In this document: piece by piece, positions 1-7,741 of the stretch
Layout: each line of letters starts with the position of its first letter
Numbering within the stretch: the stretch's first letter is position 1
Assembly (NCBI GenBank): GCA_023412215.1
Contig: JAEYNX010000020.1
Span: 1-64,000, forward strand
DNA: 64,000 nt
Reading direction: 5' to 3'
Source of the DNA: Bacillota bacterium
Lineage (GTDB): Bacteria > Bacillota > Clostridia > Oscillospirales > Ruminococcaceae
Notes under the pieces: model-generated
Database searches by the model: none
Seen by the model: the letters and a program-made list of their open reading frames with translations, nothing else
Told to the model about the DNA's origin: nothing
Position numbers and translations under genes: made by a program

Positions 1-50
1 GCGCCTCGGTGGCCTTTCCTTACCCGACATGCCATCTGAGGACTTTATAT

Positions 51-126
51 TCCTCAATAGCTCAGTTGGTAGAGCATGCGGCTGTTAACCGCAGGGTCGT
101 TGGTTCGAGTCCAACTTGGGGAGCCA
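51..126 (+). tRNA. tRNA-Asn (GTT)
   Basis: A full cloverleaf can be folded. The acceptor arm TCCTCAA pairs with TTGGGGA, the anticodon loop is CTGTTAA giving anticodon GTT, and the T arm carries GTTCGAGTC. The CCA end is encoded at 124-126. It is the first of five tRNA genes on the same strand, spaced by 5 to 44 bases, which suggests one precursor transcript. Confidence 0.95.
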
Positions 127-170
127 ATTGAATACTGCGCCGGGTAACTGCCGGCGGATATATATTACAG

Positions 171-247
171 GGGCCTTTAGCTCAGTTGGTTAGAGCCACC
201 GGCTCATAACCGGTTGGTCCGGGGTTCGAGTCCCTGAAGGCCCACCA
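171..247 (+). tRNA. tRNA-Met (CAT), elongator; Ile2 possible
   Basis: The acceptor arm GGGCCTT pairs exactly with AAGGCCC, the anticodon loop is CTCATAA giving CAT, and CCA is encoded. The acceptor starts with a paired G-C, so it is not the initiator. A CAT anticodon can also belong to the lysidine-modified Ile2 tRNA, and the sequence alone does not fully separate the two. Confidence 0.9.
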
Positions 248-254
248 TAAACTT

Positions 255-330
255 AGGGGTATAGCTCAGCTGGTAGAGCAGTGGTCTCCAAAACCACGTG
301 CCGAGGGTTCGAATCCTTCTGCCCCTGCCA
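255..330 (+). tRNA. tRNA-Trp (CCA)
   Basis: The acceptor arm AGGGGTA pairs with TGCCCCT with one G-T pair. The anticodon stem GTGGT/ACCAC encloses CTCCAAA, giving anticodon CCA. The terminal CCA is encoded at 328-330. Confidence 0.95.
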
Positions 331-335
331 TATTA

Positions 336-412
336 GGCCTGGTAGTTCAGTTGGTTAGAACGCTAGCCTGTCACGCTAGAGGTCAGGGGTTCGAGCCCCC
401 TTCAGGTCGCCA
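336..412 (+). tRNA. tRNA-Asp (GTC)
   Basis: The acceptor arm GGCCTGG pairs with TCAGGTC, allowing G-T pairs. The anticodon loop CTGTCAC gives GTC. The T loop is TTCGAGC, the discriminator base is G and CCA is encoded. Confidence 0.95.
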
Positions 413-423
413 ATTTCAAATAT

Positions 424-499
424 GCTGATGTAGCTCAGTCGGCAGAGCACTTCCTTGGTAAGGAAGAGGTCACCCGTTCGAATCGGGCCATCAGCTCCA
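424..499 (+). tRNA. tRNA-Thr (GGT)
   Basis: The acceptor arm GCTGATG pairs exactly with CATCAGC. The anticodon stem CTTCC/GGAAG encloses TTGGTAA, giving GGT. CCA is encoded at 497-499. This is the last gene of the tRNA array and lies 11 bases before a long hairpin. Confidence 0.95.
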
Positions 500-510
500 A
501 AAACAATATT

Positions 511-560
511 GCATTACTACGCAGAAGCCTCAAAATGGCTTCTGTGTAGTAATGCAATTT
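511..560 (+). terminator. Long hairpin ending the tRNA array
   Basis: Bases 511-529 pair with 537-555, a 19-bp stem with a single G-T pair around a 7-base loop, followed by AATTT. Position and shape fit an intrinsic terminator of the tRNA transcript, but the T run is short. Confidence 0.6.
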
Positions 561-1027
561 CGCTACACCAGCATAATAAACCGACAGAAGTAGTCACATA
601 ACACTAAGATAATCTGTCTTAGTGCTCCCCCATTACCTGATTGTGGGTGATGAGCCGTCCCCATACTGTTACGTTGGCGCGGACGGAAGTATCATTATTA
701 CACTGTGCGGATCATGGCAACCAGCAGTTCTCGCTCGTACCTTTGATGTCATCTTCAAACGGAGTTTCTCCGCAGGTAGTCTTGGCGCTGCTGTTTATGT
801 CGCTTCGACGGCTCATCACCCCCGCGCACAGCTTAACAAGCTTATCATGATCTTTTGGATAACAGGTTGTCCACGATCGTGATGTTGAGTCCATTACGAG
901 AGTGCCTGCCACCGTTTTTCAAGGTGCTATATATATCTTCGTTGCAGCACTGGAATCTATCGCTGTCTGCAACGCCCAGCAACCAATGTGACAGGAAATC
1001 GACACAGGTTGCTGAGATGTATCTTAG
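561..1027. other. No recognisable gene; possible decayed coding DNA
   Basis: Short open frames exist on both strands (for example plus 622-882 and minus 845-1090) but none has a convincing ribosome binding site or a recognisable domain. A 7-bp hairpin lies at 603-623. The stretch may be a decayed mobile element or gene, but I cannot name a source. Confidence 0.4.
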
Positions 1028-1044
1028 AATACGCTTTGCGTATT

Positions 1045-1101
1045 TTAAGCAAAAAAGAAGCCTTTCAGATGTCTTTTTGAAGGAGAACATCTAAAAGGCT
1101 T
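1045..1101 (-). terminator. Rho-independent terminator, minus strand
   Basis: On the minus strand bases 1101-1087 and 1072-1058 form a 15-bp stem with one C-A mismatch, followed directly by CTTTTTTG. This is a good intrinsic terminator for a transcript arriving from the hicA-hicB side. Confidence 0.7.
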
Positions 1102-1118
1102 ATTCGAGCGTATGTCCA

Positions 1119-1232
1119 CGTGCTATAATAATAGCACGCAAAACACCTTCCATAAGTCTTTAAGATGTCTATGCATCTTATGGCGCAAGCCTGTGCGCTG
1201 CTACCAACAGCGTACAGGCCATGGGGGGTGTT
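1119..1232 (-). ncRNA. Putative structured RNA: hairpin plus three-way junction
   Basis: Three helices can be drawn. A closing stem joins 1142-1153 to 1221-1232 (10 of 12 pairs), an arm joins 1161-1167 to 1174-1180, and a 12-bp arm joins 1189-1200 to 1208-1219 with a 7-base loop. Next to it 1119-1126 pairs with 1131-1138 around a tetraloop. The block lies between hicB and a minus-strand terminator, so it would be the 3' part of that transcript or a separate small RNA. No known RNA family was recognised. Confidence 0.4.
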
Positions 1233-1298
1233 GATTAATATAATTTTGGCATATTATAGTGACGAATGCAAGAAATTATTGTAATCTGTTTATTGCTG

Positions 1299-1637
1299 CT
1301 ACATGCCGCTTATATTCTGCCGGATCGCGTTTTCCACGAAGGCGTTCAATGTTTTTCCACTGGCTGACGCCGCAAGGGCAGCTGCACGGTGTAGTTCTGG
1401 CTCGATGCGGATATTAAATGAGCCTTTAAACGGTTTATCTGGTTTTTTGCCAGTACTGTCGCAAAATTCAAGGTACTCATCGATTGCGTTGTGAAAATCC
1501 TCAATAAGAGCACTTACGCTATCACCCTCGAAAGAGAGCAAATCCTTTATACCGATGACCTTGCCGTGAAATACAGCATTTTCCTCAGAGAAGACAACAC
1601 TTCCAATATAGTCTTTATAATGAAGGTAATTATTCAT
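1299..1637 (-). CDS. hicB: HicB-family antitoxin
   Basis: This 112-residue protein has the usual HicB layout: an N-terminal partly degraded RNase-H-like fold (YKDYIGSVVF, then a VIGI segment near residue 27) and a C-terminal ribbon-helix-helix-like part with GSFNIRIEPELH and KTLNAFVENAI. HicB proteins bind and neutralise the HicA mRNA interferase and repress their own operon. The start overlaps the stop of the upstream toxin gene in the arrangement ATGA, the normal coupling for a hicAB pair. The reading frame is intact although the partner toxin is interrupted, so this may be an orphan antitoxin. Identification rests on motifs and gene order. Confidence 0.85.
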   Translation of the reverse strand: MNNYLHYKDYIGSVVFSEENAVFHGKVIGIKDLLSFEGDSVSALIEDFHNAIDEYLEFCDSTGKKPDKPFKGSFNIRIEPELHRAAALAASASGKTLNAFVENAIRQNISGM

Positions 1638-1888
1638 AGCAGATTCCTTTCTTTCAATGCAGTAATAATGTCCTCAACCTGATAAGATTTGAGTACATTC
1701 CTCGGATGGGGCTTATGGAGCCGAATATAGTCGTTACCGCTGTTTGCAAATGCTACTCTTGATCCTTCCGGTTTTGCCTGCTAATACTTGCTGATATCCG
1801 AAGCAATTAGTAAAGCGGTTAATTCCTCAAAGGTAAAATCTTTTGGTTTACTCAATAGTCTTGCTGTTAGCTTTTCTTTTCTGCTCAT
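1634..1888 (-). pseudogene. hicA: HicA-family toxin interrupted by an in-frame TAG
   Basis: Reading from an ATG at 1888 behind a GGCGGTGA-like site gives MSRKEKLTARLLSKPKDFTF, a typical HicA N-terminus. The frame hits TAG at 1783-1781 (codon 36) and then continues without a frameshift through PEGSRVAF and LHKPHP, both HicA hallmarks, to a TGA that overlaps the hicB start. Full length would be 84 codons, normal for HicA. HicA toxins are small double-stranded-RNA-binding-fold nucleases that cut mRNA. One base change would restore the frame, so the loss looks recent; a sequencing error is also possible. Confidence 0.85.
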
Positions 1889-2094
1889 ATTGTCACCGCC
1901 TATGAACATTATACTACAATCCATATCTTATTGCAACTATTTGTAGTCGCAGAAGGCTATGATTATGCTCACAGTATTGTGAGCTATTTTTTCGGCATAA
2001 ATTGACATGGTAAAAATCGGGGCGTATAATGTTTCTAGCAGAAGAAAATTTGTGTTTTAGCAATAACACGCAGTTCGCCAAACGGCAGATTTGT

Positions 2095-2187
2095 ACCATT
2101 AGCTCAGCCTTTTACGAGTATTTGTACTTTCCATTATGGTACGTCTAGCGTTCTTGAGATTGCCTAATTTACTTCCCATTATGTTTA
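2095..2187. repeat. Intergenic repeat, copy A of 2
   Basis: This stretch of about 93 bases is closely matched at 4022-4112, sharing runs such as TTTTACGAGT, TTTGTACTT, CCATTATGG and CCTAATTTACTTC in the same order. It lies directly upstream of the TspO-like gene. It may carry a promoter or be a remnant of a mobile element. Confidence 0.75.
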
Positions 2188-2245
2188 CCACATGCCAACT
2201 TTTATTTGAGAAACTGAACTTAATTTATATTAACGGAGGTGTGCT

Positions 2246-2707
2246 ATGGGTTTTAATGTACCGGCATTCTTATTCACAATAGGGTTCTGCCTTATATCAT
2301 TAGTCATTTCAGGGATAGCAGCAAACAAAAAGGGCAGAGAGTGGCTTGCGAGTCTAAACCACCCTGATAACTCATTCTTGCCAAAGGTGATGCCTATTCT
2401 CGGATTCGCTTTTTACATTTCCTTTGGCTATGTTTTGTATCATCTGTTTGTCGGCAGTGATATTGTGACCATTATATTAGTGGCTTCTGTTATACAAATA
2501 AATGGGGTAGCCGCATTTTTGCTTTATAAGGTCAGACGTCTCAAATTGTTTCTCGTTATCTCTCTTGCACTTCCTATCCTTTTATTAGTAACAATTTCTC
2601 TTTTGGTGCAATCAAACACGATGTTGGCTATAATCCCCACAGCGTATCTTTTATGGTTAATATATGAATTTTCCTATTTTTACCGTCTTTGGAAATTGAA
2701 CAGGTAA
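2246..2707 (+). CDS. TspO/MBR-like membrane protein
   Basis: The 153-residue protein has about five hydrophobic segments. Residues 34-58 (LASLNHPDNSFLPKVMPILG followed by an aromatic helix) and the C-terminal AYLLWLIYEFSYFYRLWKLN match the spacing of the tryptophan-rich sensory protein family, where a W-x-x-L-P loop and a final Y-x-x-W...LN helix are conserved. TspO proteins are membrane proteins that bind tetrapyrroles. Several of the usual tryptophans are missing, so this is a distant member. The start has a strong site, GGAGG eight bases ahead. It stands alone between two copies of an intergenic repeat. Confidence 0.6.
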   Translation: MGFNVPAFLFTIGFCLISLVISGIAANKKGREWLASLNHPDNSFLPKVMPILGFAFYISFGYVLYHLFVGSDIVTIILVASVIQINGVAAFLLYKVRRLKLFLVISLALPILLLVTISLLVQSNTMLAIIPTAYLLWLIYEFSYFYRLWKLNR

Positions 2708-2972
2708 GTTTTAGAATGCACGGTATAAGAAAAATCGGCAATTCGGTGGCAAATGTGAGTTGCTAATTATGTTTACTCCAGCACTCTTCAACCGCCCACT
2801 GAACTTCATATAATGTTTAAGATACATGCCCAGAGAACCCTTTGAACTTCGCATAAGAACCGTCATTGTAGTTTTATTTCTAAATAAATTAAATGCTATC
2901 CATATAGATCCTTTACTAAATAAAAGTATAAGACTTGGCACTGTATATGTAAAGCGAAAGAAGGACATAAAA

Positions 2973-3896
2973 ATGCTTATGGAGCGGCAAGAGCAGAACA
3001 TGCAGAATGAGCCAACGAGTAAAGCTGCCCCAAAAGAAATGGGCCGGATATTTTTTGCCTTGACTTGCATCGCGGCGGCACAGTATCTGGTCCCGGCGGT
3101 GTATGAGATAGTGACTCATAAGGTATTGAATGATTCGGTAAAGTCCCTCATCGTGAAACTTGTTACCCTTTGCATCATTATACTTATCAGAGGGCCAAAA
3201 CTGTTCCGTTACGACATGCTGGTAACGGAGCGAAAAATGAGCGTAAAATCCTTTGTCAAGCTGTTCATCTGTCTCACAGCAGTACAAACCATAATGGCAT
3301 CCTGCTTATACCTTGTGGAACAAGTACTAAACAGTACGGGGTATACCTTGTATGGTGGTACTTTTGATACCAGAGTCGACACAATACCTATTCTTATCAT
3401 TGTCTCAGGGGTTCTGATAGGCCCTCTGTTTGAAGAAGTCATATTCAGGGGTGCAACTTTAAGAATTTTTGAATGCGGAGGAAAAGTATTCGCGATCTTG
3501 ATCTCTTCCCTCGCCTTTGGTATTTACCATCGGGCTTTTGTTCAAGGCTTTTTTGCTATGTTCGCTGGGGTCGTATTAGCTTATGTAGCGATTGAATATT
3601 CGTTTAAGTGGGCACTGCTTTTGCACTGCCTGAATAACTTTATGGCGGGCGGATTGAACATGGCCGTGTCCGACGTACCGGATAGTGGCAAGTGGCTTAT
3701 AGACTATGGAATTCCCGTTTTGTTTCTGGTATTGGCAATAGTGATTATTATAGAAGGCAGAAAGTCAATTAGAAGATTTATAAAAGATAATCCTGTAAAA
3801 AAAGGATTTTATAAGAAAGCGTTCCGCTCGGCATGGCTTTGGATATTCTTAACTTGTAACCTTGTATGGGCTGTTGTAGCGATTCAAAAGCTCTGA
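2973..3896 (+). CDS. CPBP-family intramembrane metalloprotease
   Basis: The 307-residue protein is multi-spanning and carries the CPBP/CAAX-protease signature: FEEVIFRG (the EExxxR motif), then LAFGIYH (FxxxH) and HCLNN near the end of the domain. These supply the glutamates and histidines that bind the metal in Rce1-like proteases. Bacterial members often give bacteriocin self-immunity or process membrane peptides; no bacteriocin gene is visible next to it. I chose the ATG at 2973 because it follows GAAGGA; an in-frame start at 2826 lacks such a site. The N-terminal 25 residues are polar, the C-terminus adds two more membrane helices. Confidence 0.85.
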   Translation: MLMERQEQNMQNEPTSKAAPKEMGRIFFALTCIAAAQYLVPAVYEIVTHKVLNDSVKSLIVKLVTLCIIILIRGPKLFRYDMLVTERKMSVKSFVKLFICLTAVQTIMASCLYLVEQVLNSTGYTLYGGTFDTRVDTIPILIIVSGVLIGPLFEEVIFRGATLRIFECGGKVFAILISSLAFGIYHRAFVQGFFAMFAGVVLAYVAIEYSFKWALLLHCLNNFMAGGLNMAVSDVPDSGKWLIDYGIPVLFLVLAIVIIIEGRKSIRRFIKDNPVKKGFYKKAFRSAWLWIFLTCNLVWAVVAIQKL

Positions 3897-3927
3897 TAAA
3901 ATTATGAAGAAGAAAGGGTTTTAATTA

Positions 3928-3970
3928 GGACACTCTAAGATAAATATATTTTATCCACTTAAAGAGTGTC
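3928..3970 (+). terminator. Hairpin after the CPBP protease gene
   Basis: GACACTCT at 3929-3936 pairs exactly with 3963-3970, with an inner pairing GATAAA/TTTATC. There is no T run after it, so termination is only suggested by position. Confidence 0.35.
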
Positions 3971-4021
3971 ATAAACTGAAATAAAATGAAGTTTAGGGTC
4001 CCCGCTGAAACTTCCATTTGA

Positions 4022-4112
4022 ACCATTCGCTCAGCTTTTACGAGTGTTTGTACTTCCCATTATGGCACGTCTAGCATTCTTGAGAACACCTAATTTACTT
4101 CACAGTATGTTT
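4022..4112. repeat. Intergenic repeat, copy B of 2
   Basis: Second copy of the repeat at 2095-2187, in the same orientation and again shortly upstream of a membrane-protein gene. The two copies bracket about 1.9 kb holding the TspO-like and CPBP genes. Confidence 0.75.
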
Positions 4113-4193
4113 ATTCACCCTATGAGAAAGAAACAGTCTGATTATTTATACTGCCCGAAAGAGTGAAAAATCAGAATCGGGGGAGAAGTATGC

Positions 4194-4865
4194 ATGAATA
4201 AGAATCTTTTTATTCAAGCAATCACGAAGTTTGCACTTGGGGTGATGATTGTTGCGTTATTGCTATTTGTTTCATCCGGAACATTGGATTATTGGAATGC
4301 GTGGCTGTTCATGGGAATACTTTTTATCCCCATGTTCGTCGCGGGTATCTTTTTAATCATCAAGAACCCTAATTTGTTGCGTAAACGATTAAATGCAAAG
4401 GAAAAAGAATCCGAGCAGACGAGTGTAATTATGCTCAGCGGAATCATGTTTGTATGTGGATTTATTATTGCCGGATTGGATTACCGTTTTGGGTGGCTCC
4501 ATTTACCAAGGCCGGTTTCAATCATTGCGGCAATTATATTTCTGCTTGCTTATATGCTGTATGCAGAAGTTCTGCGTGAGAATACATATCTGTCCAGAAC
4601 GGTAGAATTACAGGATCATCAAATAGTTATTGATACAGGACTATATGGAATTGTCAGACATCCAATGTATTCAGCCACGATATTTCTTTTTCTGACCATA
4701 CCGCTTATACTTGGCTCGCTATTCGCTTTTTTTGTTTTTTTGATATACCCAATCCTTGTCGCAAAAAGGATACGAAATGAAGAACATGTATTAGAAGAAG
4801 GATTGGAAGGATATTTTGATTATGAAAAGCGAGTAAAGTACAGAGTGATTCCTTTCGTTTGGTAG
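4194..4865 (+). CDS. Isoprenylcysteine carboxyl methyltransferase-like membrane protein
   Basis: The 223-residue protein has about five membrane segments and ends in the ICMT/PEMT signature: GLYGIVRHPMYSA near residue 150 and the acidic pair in IRNEEHVLEEGL near residue 195. In this family the RHPMY region and the two glutamates bind S-adenosylmethionine and place the substrate in the membrane. Bacterial members methylate various lipids or are uncharacterised; the substrate here is unknown. The start follows GGGGGAGAAG. It is the third membrane-protein gene in a loose row of single transcription units. Confidence 0.75.
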   Translation: MNKNLFIQAITKFALGVMIVALLLFVSSGTLDYWNAWLFMGILFIPMFVAGIFLIIKNPNLLRKRLNAKEKESEQTSVIMLSGIMFVCGFIIAGLDYRFGWLHLPRPVSIIAAIIFLLAYMLYAEVLRENTYLSRTVELQDHQIVIDTGLYGIVRHPMYSATIFLFLTIPLILGSLFAFFVFLIYPILVAKRIRNEEHVLEEGLEGYFDYEKRVKYRVIPFVW

Positions 4866-4961
4866 CCTTTTGCCGGGGCATTATGAGCAAACTGAATAAT
4901 TTGATATTTTGACCTGCTTAGAAACGCTCACAGACCTTCCTATAATGTCAAAAAACTTTAT

Positions 4962-5002
4962 AAACCTCCATTGTCGGTGTTATGTAAAGACGATGGAGGT
5001 TT
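4962..5002. terminator. 13-bp hairpin between convergent genes
   Basis: AAACCTCCATTGT at 4962-4974 pairs with 4990-5002 with one T-G pair. It lies between the convergent methyltransferase-like gene and the lacI-type gene. T runs are poor on both sides, so it may be a weak bidirectional terminator. The rest of 4866-5312 shows no gene. Confidence 0.45.
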
Positions 5003-5312
5003 ATGCTATAGCATGAAAATAATCAAGCAATCTGGAGCAGATCTCAGAACGAAAAAGTCGGATAATTAAAACAGCAAAAGAAAAACCAATTGTTCACAGG
5101 AAAAATCAAGCGAAAAAAAGAAATAAATTCAGGTTTGTGTAAATAGAAAGTCATACTTCTGGTAAGCGTAAGAAATAGAGAAGGATGATAGATCAAAGTA
5201 GGTTATCAGACTTTATGTTCTACTTATGAAGTAAAAGGCTTAGCTAAAACAGTATGCCTTTGTTAGTACAACGAGTATGTTATGATATTATCTCAACCAT
5301 ATGAAGAGAACT

Positions 5313-6323
5313 TTACAGTGAATCACGAATGATCAGCTCGGTCTCGAGCAGCATCTGCTTTGCTGGAGCAAAAGGGTCGGCGATTTTTTCAGATAAGAGC
5401 TCGCAGGAAAGAAAGCCCATCTGATAACAAGGTTGGTTGACCGTAGTGATGGAAGGATCACAAACTGTAGATACATAAGTGTTATCAAAACCGACTACGC
5501 CAAAATCTTCGGGAATTCGGAGATTGCACCATTTGGCAGCCTTTACCGCAGCAGCAGCCAATATATCCGATACGGCAAAGCAGGAATCTGGTGGATTGTT
5601 GGAATTCAGAAGTTGAGTTACTACAGAAAATGCGGAGGCGAAGTTGATTTCCGGCAAGTTTATAATCAGGCTGTTGTCCACAGGGATGTTGGCCTCTTTA
5701 AGGGCGGCGAGGTATCCTTCCCTGCGTAGACGAGCATATTTAAAACGCAGAGGCCCGTTAATTAACGCAATCCTGCGTTTACCGCGGCTGATCATAAACT
5801 CGACCAAAGATTTTCCGGCGGCAGAATCGTCGATGGAAACATAAGATACATTACAGTTTGCGACATATTCGGCACACTGAACTGTAGGGATAACAGTGTT
5901 TAACTTCTTAAGCATCACCTCATCGGTCATGGGATCCAACAAGATCAGGCCGGCGGCATGCGTATCTGCAACAAGGGAGCATAAGGATTCTGCAGTAAAA
6001 GATGTGTTTTTGGACTGGTAAATGATACAGTGGAATTGCTGCCGAAGAGCGGAATCCTGTATGCCATCAATGATTTGTGAATAGAAAGGGTTACTCAAGT
6101 TTGGGACAATAATTAAAATCAGCTTTTGCGGTGTAGAAGTACCTATGATGGATGGCTGATAAACGTTGGACAAACCTTCAAATCCGGAATCCTGCATGGC
6201 ACGATATACTTTTTGAATAGTGGCCTTTTTTACGACTTCCGGTTGGTTCAACACCCTAGATACAGTTGCAATGGACACACCGGCCGCCATTGCAATGTCG
6301 GATATAGTCACTTTTCTGCCCAT
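5313..6323 (-). CDS. LacI-family transcriptional regulator
   Basis: The 336-residue protein begins with a classical LacI helix-turn-helix and hinge: VTISDIAMAAGVSIATVSRV and LNQPEVVKKATIQKVYRAM. A periplasmic-binding-like effector domain follows (LILIIVPNLSNPFYSQIIDG; GVVGFDNTYVSTVCDPSITT). The start at 6323 is placed right before the DNA-binding domain and follows GGGAGAG; a longer frame adds 21 residues of unlikely leader. It is divergent from the sugar ABC transporter gene at 6605 and is therefore the likely local repressor, with a sugar-like effector. The DNA-binding hinge looks intact. Confidence 0.92.
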   Translation of the reverse strand: MGRKVTISDIAMAAGVSIATVSRVLNQPEVVKKATIQKVYRAMQDSGFEGLSNVYQPSIIGTSTPQKLILIIVPNLSNPFYSQIIDGIQDSALRQQFHCIIYQSKNTSFTAESLCSLVADTHAAGLILLDPMTDEVMLKKLNTVIPTVQCAEYVANCNVSYVSIDDSAAGKSLVEFMISRGKRRIALINGPLRFKYARLRREGYLAALKEANIPVDNSLIINLPEINFASAFSVVTQLLNSNNPPDSCFAVSDILAAAAVKAAKWCNLRIPEDFGVVGFDNTYVSTVCDPSITTVNQPCYQMGFLSCELLSEKIADPFAPAKQMLLETELIIRDSL

Positions 6324-6341
6324 TGACTGGCTCTCCCTTCG

Positions 6342-6374
6342 CCCGATGCGCGTATCGCATCGGGAGTTTTTTTT
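6342..6374 (+). terminator. Strong hairpin with T8 in the lacI 5' region
   Basis: CCCGATGCG at 6342-6350 pairs exactly with 6356-6364 around a 5-base loop, and eight T follow at 6367-6374. It reads as an intrinsic terminator on the plus strand, opposite to the lacI-type gene. The same palindrome sits in the lacI leader, so it could instead be an operator. Confidence 0.6.
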
Positions 6375-6403
6375 ATTATAGCACAAATTCCCACAAATGA
6401 AAA
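6375..6403 (-). promoter_or_regulatory. Likely promoter of the lacI-type gene
   Basis: On the minus strand there is TTTTCA (6403-6398), a 17-base spacer and TATAAT (6380-6375). The minus 10 element is perfect, the minus 35 element matches 4 of 6. The transcript would start within or near the hairpin at 6342-6364. Confidence 0.6.
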
Positions 6404-6513
6404 CATGAATGTAAAAAATGTAAAAAAATAAGCGTAATAAATAAAAAATATCTATAAAATCAAGCGTATATGACTAAAATGTCTATCAAATGAAAGTATT
6501 TTGCAGATTTAGG

Positions 6514-6541
6514 TTGACTTTTATGAAAAATATGATATGAT
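6514..6541 (+). promoter_or_regulatory. Likely promoter of the Mo/sugar gene run
   Basis: TTGACT at 6514-6519 and TATGAT at 6536-6541 are separated by 16 bases, a good sigma-70-type promoter about 60 bases before the first gene. AT-rich sequence lies upstream. An operator for the LacI-type regulator is expected here; the 8-base palindrome TCAATTGA at 6546-6553 is only a weak candidate. Confidence 0.7.
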
Positions 6542-6604
6542 CAAGTCAATTGAGGTAATAAAACCGAAAGAATTGAACAAATTTGGATTTTAGGAGGAAA
6601 AACC

Positions 6605-7711
6605 ATGAAAAGAGTTATTGCGCTGGCACTTTCTCTAATGATGATTCTTTCGCTTGTCGGTTGCGCATCAACTGCAGGCCAAGAGTCACAGGCTGAGAGT
6701 TCTTCCAAGACAGAAACACCAACAGACAGCACAACGGCGAAGAAAACCGATGGCTTTGTCGTAGCATCCCACAACCCGACACTGGATACCACATTTCGTG
6801 CGATTTATGAGGAAAACCTCAAGGAAGCGGTAACGAAATATAAAGAATCTGGGTTGATTTCAGAATATTATACTTATTGTTCAAACGGTGATACAGCAAC
6901 CCAATCCCAACAGGTTCAACAATGCATCAACGACGGGGTTGATATCATGATTATTAACCCCATCTCCGGGACAGGCATTGACGGCGAGATTGAAAAAGCG
7001 CTTGATGCGGGAATCACGGTGGTTTGTGCAGACTGCGTATACGATTCTGACAAAGTAATTAGCATTACCAATGATCAGTATGCATGGGCCTGGATGCAGG
7101 CGCAATTTATTGTTGATACGCTGGGCGAGGGCGCAAAGGTCGTTATGTTCAACGGCAAAGAGGGCAACTCGGCATCTGAGCTGCGTGAAAGCGCATACCG
7201 CGAGACATTGGAAAAGGGTGGAATCGAAATTGTTTATGAAGCGTACAACGAGTGGAACGATGCGACTTCTTATCAGAAAATGTCTGAGGTAATTTCCAGT
7301 GGCATAGAATATGATGGCATCATTAGTCAAATTGCCCTGAATGGTATCCTTAATGCAATCGAGGATAACGGCGTTGATTATCCGAAGGCAATTACGGGCG
7401 ATATTACGGCCGGTGCTATCCGCCGTTTGTGCAAAATCAATGAGAACGAAAAGGTTATGCCGTTTTACTGTGTGGCAAATTCTCCTGGCATCGGCGTGAC
7501 AGCACTGTCTGTGGCAATCAATCTGGCACAGGGACATGAACTGAACGAAAGCATTTTGGATAAGAATGGAAACATTTCGGTTATTCCGTTCTGGAGCATC
7601 ACATATGACAATATGAAGGAAAGGCTTGCCGATCTTGAAAGTATGGAAGACACCGCAATGGTAACAGCCTGGTTGGATGTTGATGACGCGCGGAAAGAGT
7701 ATTTTAAATAG
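6605..7711 (+). CDS. Sugar ABC transporter substrate-binding lipoprotein
   Basis: The 368-residue protein has a lipoprotein signal peptide with the lipobox LVGC at residues 17-20 and a Ser/Glu/Thr-rich linker to about residue 45. The rest is a ribose/galactose-type periplasmic-binding fold: an N-lobe with GVDIMIINPISGTGIDGEIE, a conserved asparagine-rich strand (VVMFNGKEGNSAS) and a C-lobe ending in a WSITYD segment. Such proteins capture monosaccharides, polyols or nucleosides and deliver them to an RbsA/RbsC-type importer, here the next three genes. The start follows AGGAGG. The ligand cannot be read from the sequence. Confidence 0.88.
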   Translation: MKRVIALALSLMMILSLVGCASTAGQESQAESSSKTETPTDSTTAKKTDGFVVASHNPTLDTTFRAIYEENLKEAVTKYKESGLISEYYTYCSNGDTATQSQQVQQCINDGVDIMIINPISGTGIDGEIEKALDAGITVVCADCVYDSDKVISITNDQYAWAWMQAQFIVDTLGEGAKVVMFNGKEGNSASELRESAYRETLEKGGIEIVYEAYNEWNDATSYQKMSEVISSGIEYDGIISQIALNGILNAIEDNGVDYPKAITGDITAGAIRRLCKINENEKVMPFYCVANSPGIGVTALSVAINLAQGHELNESILDKNGNISVIPFWSITYDNMKERLADLESMEDTAMVTAWLDVDDARKEYFK

Positions 7712-7741
7712 GCGACAGTTGGATGTTAAGGGGGGTATCTT

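Noticed and set aside
622..1094. Short overlapping open frames on both strands after the tRNA array
   Set aside because: None has a good ribosome binding site or a recognisable domain, and they overlap each other on both strands; at best decayed DNA.
1189..1219. 12-bp hairpin considered as an integron attC site
   Set aside because: No integrase, no second site and no conserved core triplets around it; a three-way junction RNA explains the pairing better.
1781..1783. TAG in hicA considered as a pyrrolysine or recoded codon
   Set aside because: No pyl genes or recoding signals are visible, and HicA does not need such a residue; a point mutation or sequencing error is simpler.
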